Assembly (NCBI GenBank): GCA_009746045.1
Contig: RPFO01000500.1
Coordinates: 379,199-443,198, forward strand
Direction of reading: 5' to 3'
DNA: 64,000 nt
DNA from: Mesostigma viride
Taxonomy: Eukaryota > Streptophyta > Mesostigmatophyceae > Mesostigmatales > Mesostigmataceae
The number at the start of each line of letters is the position of its first letter. Position 1 is the stretch's first letter. Below are positions 52,768 through 63,970 of the stretch, piece after piece. The notes beneath the pieces are model-generated. The model did not search any database. It had not been told where the DNA came from and worked only from the letters and a program-made list of their open reading frames with translations. Position numbers and translations under genes: made by a program.

Positions 52768-55700
52768 TTAGAACACACCAAAAAGAGTGGCCACCGCGAA
52801 GACCAGGAACATTACACCACCGACAATGGAGACCTGCAGGGCACACGATGATCAACCCATGGAAAAAAAAAGTGTTAGACCAACAGGGCCAGGCATATAC
52901 CAAAAGGGTCATCGCAAGACGTGCTTTATATAGCATGCAGTCGTGTGTGCGTGGCACGTCAAGGTATCCACTCCCATCTGATATGAGAACAGCACGCATG
53001 CAGGGCAAACTCGCGGCACAGATCATGCAAAACGGTATGCTATCCAATAGGGGGCGGTATCGCGGGCGAACGTGGCCTCTTCCCCGGCATGCCAGAGACA
53101 CTGGTTTGAAGCCCACTACTTTCTCGAACCATCCTTAGACACAGACAGACGACCTGGGTCCACAGGCAGTGATACTCTTTCCACTCCAATACTCATCCCA
53201 TATCGTCCTGGAACGTCTTGCTACCATGCTCTAAACCACTGCTTACGAGAGTGGTGGAAGTACAAAATATCGGCAAACCACTATGATCAACCACATGACT
53301 AGCTCGACAAATCCTTGAGCGGCGTTCTTAGGCTGACTTAGAGTGCTTCCTGGTGTGCTTTGCGACAGTATCAACAAAAGAGCCGCAAGGCCCCAATGGC
53401 TTCTACAGTGGATTACGTTGCCCTGACCAGCATGCTTGCCCTCCCCTTCAAACCGCCAACCGAGCGGCCCATGCCCGCGGCAGGCCTCACGCACCATCCG
53501 TTCCGAGATGTGCTCCGACAGCACCGAACCCCCGATGACAGCCAGCACGGTCGCCAGTAGGTGACCCGCGATCGCGCCAGCAGCCACTCCCAAGGGGGAC
53601 TGGACACATTCAGGCAGAAAATCGACACGACACGCAGCAAACAAACACGATGTGCGAGGGGTTAAGACACGCATGTAGGTGTAGAACACACTGTCAGCGG
53701 ACACAAAGTCAGCGTCAGCCTCCATCCTTCCCTCCATTCCCGACTAACTTCTGCCCACATTCTCGCCCATCCGCCCACGCTCCCACCCACCCACCCACCC
53801 ACCCACCCACCCACCCACCCACCCACCCACCCACCCACCCACCCACCCACCCACCCACCCACCCACCCACCCACCCACCCACCCACCCCACCCACCCACC
53901 CACCCACCCACCCACCCACCCACCCACCCACCCTCCCACCCACGCTCCCACGCTCCCACCCACCCACCCACCCACCCACCCACCCACCCACCCACCCACC
54001 CACCCACCCACCCACCCACCCACCCACCCACCCACCCACCCACCCACCCACCCACCCACCCACCCACCCACCCCCCCGCCCGCCCGCCCGCCCGCCCGCC
54101 CGCCCGCCGCCCGCCCGCCCGCCCGCCCGCCCGCCCGCCCGCCGCCGCCCGCCCGCCCGCCCGCCCGCCCGCCCGCCCGCCCGCCCGCCCGCCCGCCCGC
54201 CCGCCCGCCCGCCCGCCCGCCCGCCCGCCCGCCGCCCGCCCGCCCGCCGCCCGCCCGCCCGCCCGCCCGCCCGCCCGCCGCCCGCCCGCCCGCCCGCCCG
54301 CCCGCCCACCCGCCCACCCGCCCACCCGCCCACCCACCCACCCACCCACCCACCCACCCACCCACCCACCCACCCACCCACCCACCCACCCACCCACCCA
54401 CCCACCCACCCACCCACCCACCCACCCACCCACCCACCCACCCACCCACCCACCCACCCACCCACCCACCCACCCACCCACCCACCCACCCACCCACCCA
54501 CCCACCCACGCACCCACCGGCGCACCCACCCGCCCACCCACCCACCAATCCCCACCGCTACCTTCGTTCCCTGTCGGTGGTCATCGAACGCCCTTATTGT
54601 GCGTCACTCAGTAGCTAACGTTGCACGCATGCGGTTATGCAGACATTCCAACGGCACACAGCCCCCTACCTACAAGACTTGCACATGTTTCTTGGCCGAT
54701 TTTCCTCTCTTGGCCGACATGACATGCCCAGGCGTGCCCATGGTTCTGTTACTTCTGTACACCCACCTGCGTCGCGCCGAGTGCGATGGTGGCCAGCATG
54801 GAGCGGTCGCCCCACTCCTGCGTGCGAAAAAGCAAGGTGGTGAGCAGGTTGACACACGTGCCACACAAATGACGGCGATGACAACCAGGAAAAAAAAAAA
54901 GGAAAAGATGTCGCAGCAGCATTATGGTCGTCAGATGCTGTGGAAGTTTGATGGAAACTTGTGGACCTGCATGGTGGTGGTGGTGGTGGTGGTGGTGGTG
55001 GTGGTGGTGGTGGTGGTGGTGGTGGTGGTGGTGGTGGTGGTGGTGGTGGTGGTGGTGGTGGTGGTGGTGGTGGTGGTGGTGGTGGTGGTGGTGGTGGCGG
55101 CGATTCATCGTGACTCAGCCACCTTGCTGGTTCGCCATGACCACAGGATAGGCAGCCGACGAACCATGCTGCATCATCTCAATCACCGACGGTGCAGTGA
55201 CCTTCAGCAGCCTGACAACAGCGTATAAAGCAAAGGCAAGCCGTTGTGCATGTCCCCAACGGGAGGATGCTGCCACACCAGTACCAGCAAGAACGCCAAT
55301 CCACAAGAGAGCCACACTGCTACAGCAGGCGGTGGCCGCGGAATCCAGCAAACGGACTCTGAGGTCATGAACTGTGGACCCTGGCAGATTCTCAACACTG
55401 CAACGTTTGACTCCGGAGAAGACGCCACCACATACTGCCCTTGGCCTCCACGGACTTGCAGTAAACAGCAGGTACCGCAACCGCAGGTCATTTGCCAACA
55501 TCAACTAACCCAGTGTGACCTGGTCAGCTGTGTGTGGCCCCATCAGGGACCCTGCACCTCATGCCTACCACGATAACCTTTTGATTGTCTGCCCTGTTGC
55601 CCAGAATCCTATTCCAAGGATCCTCGGGAATAAAAAAAAAAAGGTTGCGGGCCGACCCGCGTGCACAGCGGAGGTCTCAGGTCGGCCCTCGATCAGGTTG

Positions 55701-58156
55701 AATTTCTGAGGAATCAATCAGGCATACACCAACAACTCCTTGCCAGGGACATGCCAAGCTGTCCATGTTACTATAAAGGCAGTCTGAGGAGGACCGATGC
55801 AAGGCATCAACATGCGCACATGTGCACACAGGTGGCCGACACGGAAAGCGGGCACTCACCGCCACAAAGACGAGCGTGAACGCCTCCGCCATGATGGCCC
55901 ACGCCGATGACTTGCCGCCCAGCGACTCCTGCGGGGGCAGGGAAGGAAGCACGTACGATTGTTATTGTGCCGGGTGGCATGACAGCGTGGCGCCTTGTCG
56001 ACCTGTCTACTTTCTGAGCACTGAGTTTGTATTTTTAATTGCCACACACATTAACCCTGGCTCATTGGGCACGAAAAAAAGGTCCATCAGCACAAGATGC
56101 AGAGAGCCCCCTCACCAGAAACAGATCTCATTCCTCCTAGTCCACGAACACAAAAAGAGGTTGTGCTTCTTCAATGTGGCAAAAGTACAGAAGATTGGAT
56201 TTCCAATATCGAGATCGCAGTGCAATCACCACCTGCCATATGTGGATCCCGTCGGTCAAGAAAACTTGCGGACGCCACAACAGGTATGCACCATCAACTT
56301 GTTGCATCTGCTTGCTTGTAGGGGCATACACCTCCAACCCTGCACCACCCCTCCTCACCTGCACCGCCCCTCTTGCCCCTAGTGCCCACCTCTGCCTCTG
56401 ACACCAGCACCGCCGCGTCCTGCAGCTCTGAATCCTCATCATCCTCCTCCTCTTGCGTCTTGGGCGCCTTGGGCTTCATGGCCAGCCCTTGCATCAGCGT
56501 GCGCACGCCAAAGTACACCAGCAGCGCCACCGCCGCATACTCCCCTATGGGGGCACCTGCAGGGATTGGTGCGGTGACCAGCAGAAGAGGCAAACATGCA
56601 CCGCGCACCATCGTTACCATCCTGGGTGTAACTACCATACAGAATCTGTTGCCTCCTGACCAGCTGATGGTTAAGGACGGTGCGGCCAGTGGACAATGCA
56701 TGGGGTTAAAGGTAAGGGTCGCATTCCCAGGAAGTACTATACGTATATTGCTCAATACTGTACTAGTCAACCACAGTCCAGGGGTGAATTAGTAAGCAGA
56801 GGGCCATGCCCTTCCTGGCTGCCGCAACGCACGGATCCAACGTCATGCTTTGAGGCGCCCCGAGGTACACGCGGGAGAAGATGGATGCGACAGAAGGCAG
56901 CTGCCAGGGACAAAACATGCTCCCCTGGTTGGAAGTGGAAAGATCACCAAACGAGTGGGAACCCGGCCCAATCTTGTTCAAGACAAGAACGTGCATCCGC
57001 ACATCTTGGAAGAATCCACGGAGACTTGATGTGCTTCACCAGATGTGTGGAAAGAGTATCGCAAAGCCATACACCGCCCTGCCCGCCCCTACCCCCCCCA
57101 CCCCCACCCCCCTCTTGCCTCCCATCTCCTGCCGCCCGCGTGCCCTCCCACCACCACGACCAACAGCACATACTGGATGTGATGGAGTGGGGCACCTCCT
57201 TGAACAGGTACCCCAGCCCCGTGGAGATGACGCTCATCAGCGCGAGGGCGGCCGTGGCCGCCACCGTCACCAGCAGCTTGGAGTGGCGCATCGCGAGCAG
57301 CGCCGAGATGAAGAACGTCTGGGGGGCGAGAGAAGGGGGGAGAGGGGGGGGAGAGGAGGGGGGGGAAGGAGGTGAGAGGGTGGTGACCGGAGGGATACGG
57401 GGCGCACGGAATCAGGAAGTGGGAATGCTGAGGGAACAAGGCTAGGTGCTGGATGCTACATTGACAACCAGTTATTCAGCTGGCCCAAATGCCATGCATT
57501 CTTCTTCCTGGATTCGCCAATGTCGCCCCGCACTTTGGTGTGACATGCACATGCACAGGCTGAGGCCGAAATGTAGGCTAGAGGCTAGAGGGTGGCCCAT
57601 CACACCCAAATGATGTTCAGGTGGCCCATGGCAAGTGGCAGCGCGCAAATAGCAGAACATCCCTACGGCGCGAGGCTGTACTAAGCAATGTGCTCAGCCA
57701 TCTGTCCAGACAACCACAATGAGCCTCATGGGAGGGTTGCTGGGGGGGGAATTATCGTCGATTGAACCGGGAACGCCGCTAAATAAAAGCACAGCATGCC
57801 CAGAATTGCGACCCCTGATGCAATCCATGCCAAGTGTGCGACGTCAATTTTGGGATCAACGCTTGTCGACAAGGATGGCATGCACAAGGATGGCTTCTGC
57901 CTGCCAAGACGCTCGTTGCCCTGGCACCGGCGGAAAAACTCTGTCTAATGCTGGCGCCGCTCACACCTTGTCTCCGATCTCAGAGAAGAAGATAAGGGAG
58001 AAAGCGGCCGCAAGACCCGACTTGGAGCAGAAGGCTGCGATGTCGCTGATGCCGTTGGGTAGCGCCGCCACGGTGACGCCTGCCAGCACCACGATGGCGA
58101 CGACCACGACGGGGACAAATGACTTGGGCAGCGGCTGCTTGCCGCCATCCTTGAAC
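52768..58156 (-). CDS. GDT1/TMEM165/PAM71-family cation transporter, copy 2 (7 of its exons)
   Basis: Paralogue of the gene at 19997-25983. Minus-strand exons: 58156-57967, 57318-57174, 56556-56390, 55928-55860, 54817-54767, 53599-53495, 52833-52768 (stop TAA). All introns are GT-AG with the same phases as copy 1. Five exons have the same length (190, 145, 69, 51, 105 nt). The linker exon is 167 nt against 179, and the last is 66 against 72. Signatures SEIGDK/T and FVA/EWGDRS are intact, as are membrane segments SFVPVVVVAIVVLAGVTVAAL and GGVMFLVFAVATLFGVF. The acidic linker is EEEDDEDSE. Expected role: Mn2+/Ca2+ transport in an organelle membrane. The first exon starts mid-codon, so 5' exons are missing. 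A GC-rich frame at 58761-59009 (minus) is a weak transit-peptide candidate. Confidence 0.93.
53782..54546. repeat. (CCCA)n-(CCCG)n-(CCCA)n tetranucleotide block
   Basis: About 765 bp. CCCA units flank a central CCCG block (about 54073-54310) with occasional GCC slips. It lies in the intron between the 54767 and 53599 exons of transporter copy 2. The transcript strand reads (GGGT)n/(GGGC)n. Long His/Pro/Thr or Gly/Trp frames across it are artefacts. Confidence 0.97.
54972..55100. repeat. (TGG)n trinucleotide repeat
   Basis: About 42 uninterrupted TGG units in the intron between the 55860 and 54817 exons of transporter copy 2. The transcript strand reads (CCA)n. Confidence 0.97.
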
Positions 58157-58159
58157 CTG

Positions 58160-61140
58160 AGGTAGGAGGTGTGTGTGTGTGTGTGTGGGGGGGGGGGGAG
58201 AGAAGGGGCAAAGGGGGGGGGGGAGACAGGTGGTGGGAGCAAGGTTAGCGGTGAGTAAGGCCCTGCCAGAGAGCCACCCAGGGACATGTTGCGAGAAGAA
58301 CTGAGGAGGGAGTAGACAGCAGGTGCTATTGGGGCCATGAATCCCCCAGCCCCCGGCCCTGGAGGATGAGCCTCCTACTCACCCTTGATCATTAGGCTAT
58401 GAGACGTGCATGCATTGGCGTATCTATCGCTACCATACGGTCATGGATGATGGCCATCTGTGCCAGCTGTCCCACGCACGGACCTTATCCCGTGCGGAGT
58501 GATGGGGACACCCGACCCCATGACCCAAATACAGGCAGGGCGCGGTGTGCTGCATGATACATGCCATTCAGGAACACGTTAACGATGGTCGAGGCTCTCC
58601 TGGGTCGGGAACATATCCATGGTCAGCACACCAGCTCAGCATGTTGGCAATACAGATATTGGCCACATATTATTATTTGCCACTACCCCACATCACCGCA
58701 GCACACCACGCTCTGCTCCAGCATATCAGGGGCGGTGCTCCCATGGATAGCCCCACTGCCTCACTTTTTGACGTCGTCCTTCACACTTCCGCTGACGCTG
58801 TGTGCACCCACGGATGACCGGTCGGGTCCCCCCCCAGAAACGGGGCCGGACGCGGCCGATGCCGAGGCGAGGGTGGGGAGATGGCGGTGGCGCGCGGGCC
58901 GGATCGGCGTGGCCTGCCTCAGGCGGTCCCAGGGACACCCTGACAGGAAGCCGGCGGGGCGCCTTGTTTCTGCTGCGCGCCCGTGGTCCAACAAGGAACA
59001 GTCCAACATAAGGATCTTTCACAACAGTTAGATGTGAGAAAGGGCAAATAATGTGTGAGGCTATAGGACGGAGAAACATAGGGTGGAGATGTAGGGCGGA
59101 GAAACACAGGGTGGAAATCTAGGGCGGAGAAGTACAGAGTAAGGCAAAAAGATGGAAAGAAAAGGGTGGGTGCGAATGATGGGCAGACAAGGGTGCGCAT
59201 GCATGATGTGCAGACGAGGGTGCGCATGCGTGCAGGGATGAAACCAGAGCGGGGTGCAGGGCACTGGGAGCCGGCAGCGCACATTATCAAGATTTTTTTC
59301 TGCAAATGTTCGAGTATTTTCATTTGCTAGCGTCACTCATATACACAGGCAAGTCAGATAAACACCGCGCGCCATGCAACAACGAGAATTGACCTTGCAA
59401 GAAAAAACACATTGCTCAATGAAGAAGTATCCTCCCCGTCTGCCCCCGGCTAGCCCCCACCAATATCTTTAGTAATATCAAGTTCCTGCTGTCAAGATCA
59501 CATTATACACCCGTGTTTAATTATTGGGAATGTCTTGTGAAAAAAACAGGGGGAGCATAGCATCTATTCAGCAGGCAAAGTATGAAGGGCTGTTGAATGT
59601 ATAAACAGCCTCTGTTGATGACGGGGATGCACGCTCGTCTAAGCCAAGCGACGTATTGGGTAGCGCGTAAGAGCTTTGCGCTCGGCTTTGAAAACAGACA
59701 TTAAGCAAAATCAGGCGGTTTGCCTGACCGGTAAGTGTGCGGGTTTGAGTCAATGTGAACGCAATCGAAGTAATAATTTCGTCTGTGCCGACGGGCCAGC
59801 ATATCTAAAATGCTACAAGGGAGTGAGAACCACATGAGGTGTTTACTGCGTAATGGCGGACTGAGAGGTGCACCCATATTTCGACCATGCATTCAAGATT
59901 GCCCTGAGGCTTGCCGTTGACAGCCTATGTAGCGGGCAGGTCGACAGCAAGAGTGTATTGATTAAGCTGTTTCCAACAGCGCTGTCGGCAAGCACACTCG
60001 AGGTAACTTCGCGGAAGCAGGCATATTGTGGCTGCTATTTGTGCACCCAGTTGTTTAACACGACCCAGCATGTTAACTGCGCAACCCTACCCTTGCGGAC
60101 TTGCTTGTCGTCTTGTTAAAAAACAAAGTTTCTCATGCCAAGCAACTCTCTGGTTTACTCTTACCTTCTCTACAGGAAAAGCTTCGATCCCGGGTCGCTA
60201 ATACCGTCAGAGCCCGCCTCGTGCTCCCCCCAGGGAGTTTTCCATGCTTTTGTGTTCTAGGGTTCGCACTATCCAAGGCATTTTTTGTATGCAAAGGAGA
60301 CAAAGCTGTCCCCAAGGTGGATGCACGGAGAAGCATCCTGGCAGCTAATCACCTTCGCGAATTACCAAGAACTTTGCCAGTGGGGCCTGGATAATCCCGA
60401 AATATGAAACGGATGTATCGACGTGTTTCAACGCATCTTTGCAATCATCTATTCATCTTGACTCATGACTGGCCGTATTACTTGCTCCAAGACATGGCAG
60501 AAGTGAACAATTTAAGCCTCAGATTTTTGTCGAAGGTTATTTCCCAAGAATCTTACTTGCCTTCTTGATACGGAGTTACGGACATGGAGTGTATCGGGCC
60601 GCTGGTTGTTCAAAGCTTAGAAGCGCCGTGCTGTACGGACCTGCGCTGAGTTGGCCGCGTGCGAGCCACAAACAACAACTGGGGCGACGCGGTGACCGCG
60701 GCCTCGTACTAACATACTGAGGCTGTGACAAACTTTCACATCGCTTCTCGTTGGTATCTCAGTCGGAGCTTTAGGAGTTTTTTTTCCCGCTGGCACAGTC
60801 GAACTGGTCTACGATGCCTCTGGATCAGGAGACGTACACAGTCGCGAAAGGTACCAAAGTCCAAAGGTCCCGAGTTCGATTCCCGCCAGGCAAATCTGAT
60901 TATGAACGCCTTGGGTTTTGAGACGGAATTCGGAGATGTCCAAAAATGAAGTGAGATATATAACTATATTCTTGATATTCTTGGAATTATGCAGTAGATC
61001 ATGGGAAACGTTCGGCAGAACACTCAAGAAACATGTAGACGTATCAAGTTTATCAAAGAGACAAGTACCGGCGGTGCAGGCCAGAAATATGCACGGTAGC
61101 TCGAGCCTCATCAGTATGTTAATCACTGTGTTATCTTACG
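58160..61140. other. Upstream region of transporter copy 2; no other gene resolved
   Basis: It starts with a (GT)n/G-rich tract (58170-58225) that serves as the pyrimidine tract of the first known exon. A GC-rich minus-strand frame at 58761-59009 may encode the targeting peptide. At 59060-59240 there are short imperfect repeats (GGGCGGAGAAACACAGGGTGG type; GTGCGCATGCATG type). The rest has only short, unrecognised frames. Confidence 0.35.
60797..60960 (+). repeat. Possible tRNA-related SINE-like repeat, copy 1
   Basis: It contains GGAGACGT, CGCGAAAGG and AGGTCCCGAGTTCGATTCCC, a polymerase III B-box-like motif. The segment 62800-62885 shares the same blocks in the same order. It does not fold as a tRNA and no clear A box was found. 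Confidence 0.35.
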
Positions 61141-61141
61141 T

Positions 61142-62136
61142 ATGGCGCATTCATTGAGCTGGTCCTTCGACTTGTTTTTTAGGTCTGCGTTGTGGCACAT
61201 TCTGGCTCTGTTCTGGATTCTCGCGCCCCTCATTGCACTGTCATCATACGCAAATGACTGTATGAAGGGTAGTCCATTGCCACCGCCTCGGTGCGCACTT
61301 CGTAGGGGTCCACGCTCCCATGCCCTCTCCAAAAGGTCGGAGTGTGGCAAGGCTGCGTGCATGCCCTCGCCATACTACCTGTTCATCCTTGTTGTGGACT
61401 ACGTGATGACCCAGGCGCACAAGCGTTTTGCCGGCTTGCGTGACGCGTCGGGAACCGGGCCCGGCGTGCTGGTTGAGCCAATTAACCGGCCGGTGGCACG
61501 GTGGGGCCGACACGCAGATCATGCTAGCGGAAATTATTTACGCCGACAACACCACTCGGCTCCTGAAGGGTACAGAGCACGTGCAGACCTGGCTGGACTG
61601 CCTCGCCATCGAGGCCCGCGTGGTGGGGCTCGAGATTATCAAGAAGACAGAGGCCACCCGTGGACTTTTCGTGATAGACTCGGCATGGACATGTGCTACA
61701 CTAGACGTGACGGGCTCACACCCGGGCAGCCTCCTGGCTTGTCTGTAATATGGAGGCAGATGGTGTGCAAGGATAGATGGCAAGTAGTGATGAAGGAGAC
61801 CACCCCCACTTGAGCCTGTTGTGGGGGCTCCGCGTGTGACCAAGTATGGCATTCATAGCGATTCGGGCCGCGGTGCCCACACCCCTGTAACTAGGACCTA
61901 GATAGCTTACACCATCCATTCCATCCCATCCCTAGGGCAGCGTGCGGCTGTCCAGATAGATGTTGTAGGTAGAATGCTGTTAGATAGATGTCGTAGGTAG
62001 TTGATGTAGATAGATTAGACCGGTAGGACTGTTTGCACTGACCCATCCATCCATCCATCGGGGTTAATGCTCCGTGACTCCCCCACGGCAGCACGAGTCT
62101 AATTAATTAATTAATTAACTAATTAATTAATTAATT
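61142..62136 (+). pseudogene. LINE ORF2 reverse-transcriptase fragment with family-2 3' end
   Basis: RT motifs spread over three frames: SVWQGCVHA (about 61340-61366), YYLFILVVDYVMTQA (about 61374-61418), and LAEIIYADNTTRLLKGTE (about 61523-61577) with YADN at 61539-61550 in place of the catalytic YADD. LAIEARVVGLEIIKKTEA follows. After 61750 come a 3' UTR with ATCCATCC repeats, GGGTTAATGCTCCGTGACTC and a TAAT-repeat tail to 62136. RT would copy element RNA. The frame breaks and the lost Asp make it inactive. Confidence 0.75.
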
Positions 62137-62210
62137 CCATCCCATGTTCGGACCCTCCCACTGAGGACTTATGCTCACGTGACGCAGTCACGTGTCTATT
62201 AATTCATTAA

Positions 62211-62543
62211 TCATGGTCGATCGTGCCACCCAACAGCCACTGAAATTCGCGCGAAAACTGGCGAGATCTAGACCTGCCGCCATCGCCGTCGTCTTCACCT
62301 TCGTCCCGCCAAAATGCCTGATTTCAGTGGTACATATTTGTTTGCAGCTGTCACAATTTAAAAATACCAAAAATACCATGATGTTTTCTTGAATTCTATG
62401 AGATGTTTCTGACCTGTGTTGAAAGTTTCAGACCAAAAATCGCATGTGTTAATTGGCTTGCCACGTGTCAGATTACAACGCGATACATCGCGTTCTAACC
62501 CTACAACGCGATGTATCGCGTTGTAAAATTTAAGCACGGGTTA
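62211..62543. repeat. Dispersed 0.33-kb repeat ending CACGGGTTAA, second copy
   Basis: It matches 19492-19833, including the two palindromes around GCGATACATCGC and GCGATGTATCGC and the CACGGGTTAA end. On the left it is preceded by TTAA (62206-62209). No coding capacity. Confidence 0.65.
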
Positions 62544-62690
62544 ATGGGGGCCATTATGGGCACACATGCGCGTAGGCCACATGCTAGGCTAAGCCTGACT
62601 AATCTACACTACTGTTGTATCAAGGAGACAACCAGCGGAGGCCAGAAATCGGGAGAATCCGGACCATGGAAGCTCGCACTACAGTTATGT
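62544..62690 (-). mobile_element. Scraps of half-LINE 3' UTR and of the 122-bp repeat
   Basis: 62544-62615 matches the half-LINE 3' UTR at 7463-7530. 62621-62680 matches part of the 122-bp repeat at 30900-31021. Confidence 0.55.
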
Positions 62691-62749
62691 ATTCCCTACA
62701 CACAGATCTCGAGTGATTTATCTAGTACCAAATCCGAAAGGCTTGCATC

Positions 62750-62960
62750 ACTCCCAGGGCAGGAGAACTTGTGCGGATGACTGTAGGTGTAAGTTGGCGA
62801 TGCCATGGTAACCGGAGACGTCCGTCCTATAGTCAGCGAAAGTTGGTGCGATCGAGAGGTCCCCAGTTCGATTCCGGTCGGATTCATTTGCAGATCGCGT
62901 TTTTCCGCGTTTTCCGCGGCCCGGCACTGAACGCAAATGGTTTTCACCTTTGCGGAGTGC
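62750..62960 (+). repeat. Possible tRNA-related SINE-like repeat, copy 2
   Basis: It contains GGAGACGT, CAGCGAAAG and AGGTCCCCAGTTCGATTCC, colinear with 60797-60960. Same caution: B-box-like only. Confidence 0.35.
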
Positions 62961-62974
62961 CTGATCAGAATATA

Positions 62975-63110
62975 TTCCCTAGACTGAGGTTGCTGGGGTG
63001 GCAGGAGGTGCCTGCCAGGGCTTGCACATGGTCAACGTGGATGACCGCCCCCCTCCAGTATGCCGGTTTCCTAAGGTCAGGAGCTGAGGAGCATTAACCC
63101 CGATGGATGG
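62975..63110 (-). mobile_element. Half-LINE ORF1 end fragment and inverted family-2 LINE terminus
   Basis: 62975-63080 matches 7545-7620 (GGTCAACGTGGATGACCGCC, CCAGTATGCCGG). 63086-63110 reads GGAGCATTAACCCCGATGG, the inverse of the family-2 3' terminus. Confidence 0.55.
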
Positions 63111-63539
63111 ATGGGTAACCCCGAGGCCTTGCGGGGCCCCACGTTCTTGGGGTTGCTGCAGCTGTGCGATCACTTGACCATTGACCGGGCCATCCGCCTG
63201 CCAGGCCCAGGTGGCCTGGTCCTGGTCACCATGGCCACTGTGAACGACCAGAAACGGGTCATGGGCGCCCGTCGCCTGCTCAAGGGCAGCCTCATCAGCA
63301 TGGACGAGGACTACACCCCTGCACAGCTGGCGGCAAGGAGCAAGGTCTGGAATCACGCGAAGGTCGTGGCCATCCGGGATGGGTACGTACAGGGGGGGAA
63401 GCGTGTGCAGATGCGTTTGAAGTCGGATGGTCGCTGGGTTGCCTCCTTTGACGGTGTTGAGATTAACACCACGGGTGCAGAGTCTCGTAGTGAGAAGACT
63501 CGTGGTGAGAAGCGTGCTGCCCCTGGTGGTGACCAGTAG
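63111..63539 (+). CDS. LINE ORF1-type protein, C-terminal part
   Basis: ATG at 63111 (MGNPEALRG), probably not the original start because the left side is a junction with other repeats. Residues about 25-45 (AIRLPGPGGLVLVTMAT) form an RRM-like strand pattern. QKRVMGARRLLKGSLISMDED, then YTPAQLAARSKVWNHAKVVAI, then GGKRVQMRLKSDGRWVASF match the L1-type ORF1 C-terminal domain. The tail is basic. It lies just upstream of a LINE endonuclease start, so it probably belongs to the same element. Confidence 0.6.
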   Translation: MGNPEALRGPTFLGLLQLCDHLTIDRAIRLPGPGGLVLVTMATVNDQKRVMGARRLLKGSLISMDEDYTPAQLAARSKVWNHAKVVAIRDGYVQGGKRVQMRLKSDGRWVASFDGVEINTTGAESRSEKTRGEKRAAPGGDQ

Positions 63540-63613
63540 GTAGACAACCTTCCTCGTCGGCTCGCGGCTAACAGGCTTCGGAGACAGCCTCTAAACAGTC
63601 CCGTTCCACTACC

Positions 63614-63970
63614 ATGCCTCGACCTAACCGTCGGGTGAAAGCCATGGTGGTGCCGGTATTTCGGGCCACAACCTCATCTGTCAAATGTCAGATTCGTAAA
63701 ACCCAACGTTTGCTAGATTACCTACGCCTCGGCGTTGTGCAATCAGCCCCAACCCCGAATACCCAGAGCAAGCGGCAGGCTCGCATCCTACGCTTGCAGG
63801 ACAAAATAAATGCGATGAAAAGCACTATTTCTACCGCTTCCCTTCCCCCCTCCCTTTCACCCCCACCCCACCCCCCGCCGCATCCACCCCCATCATCCAT
63901 CGTCGTCCTCCCCTGGTGGGCCAGCAGGCATCCTTGGCCCTTGCCACTTTTAACACCCGCACGCTGCTAG
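63614..63970 (+). CDS. Small basic ORF before LINE ORF2, unrecognised
   Basis: Starts MPRPNRRVKAMVV. The first 75 residues are basic and helical (SKRQARILRLQDKINAMKS). The rest is Pro-rich and overlaps the ORF2 frame. It may be a second ORF1 product or the start of ORF2 after a frame change. No domain recognised. Confidence 0.35.
   Translation: MPRPNRRVKAMVVPVFRATTSSVKCQIRKTQRLLDYLRLGVVQSAPTPNTQSKRQARILRLQDKINAMKSTISTASLPPSLSPPPHPPPHPPPSSIVVLPWWASRHPWPLPLLTPARC

Noticed and set aside
53650-54618. 300-aa His/Pro/Thr-rich and Gly/Trp/Val-rich frames
   Set aside because: Translation of a tetranucleotide repeat. The host gene splices across it.
54924-55228. Poly-Trp, poly-Val and poly-His frames
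   Set aside because: Translation of the TGG repeat.
57945-58211. Arg/Ser/Pro-rich 88-aa minus-strand ORF
   Set aside because: Alternate frame of the first resolved transporter exon, whose correct frame carries membrane segments and the SEIGDK motif.
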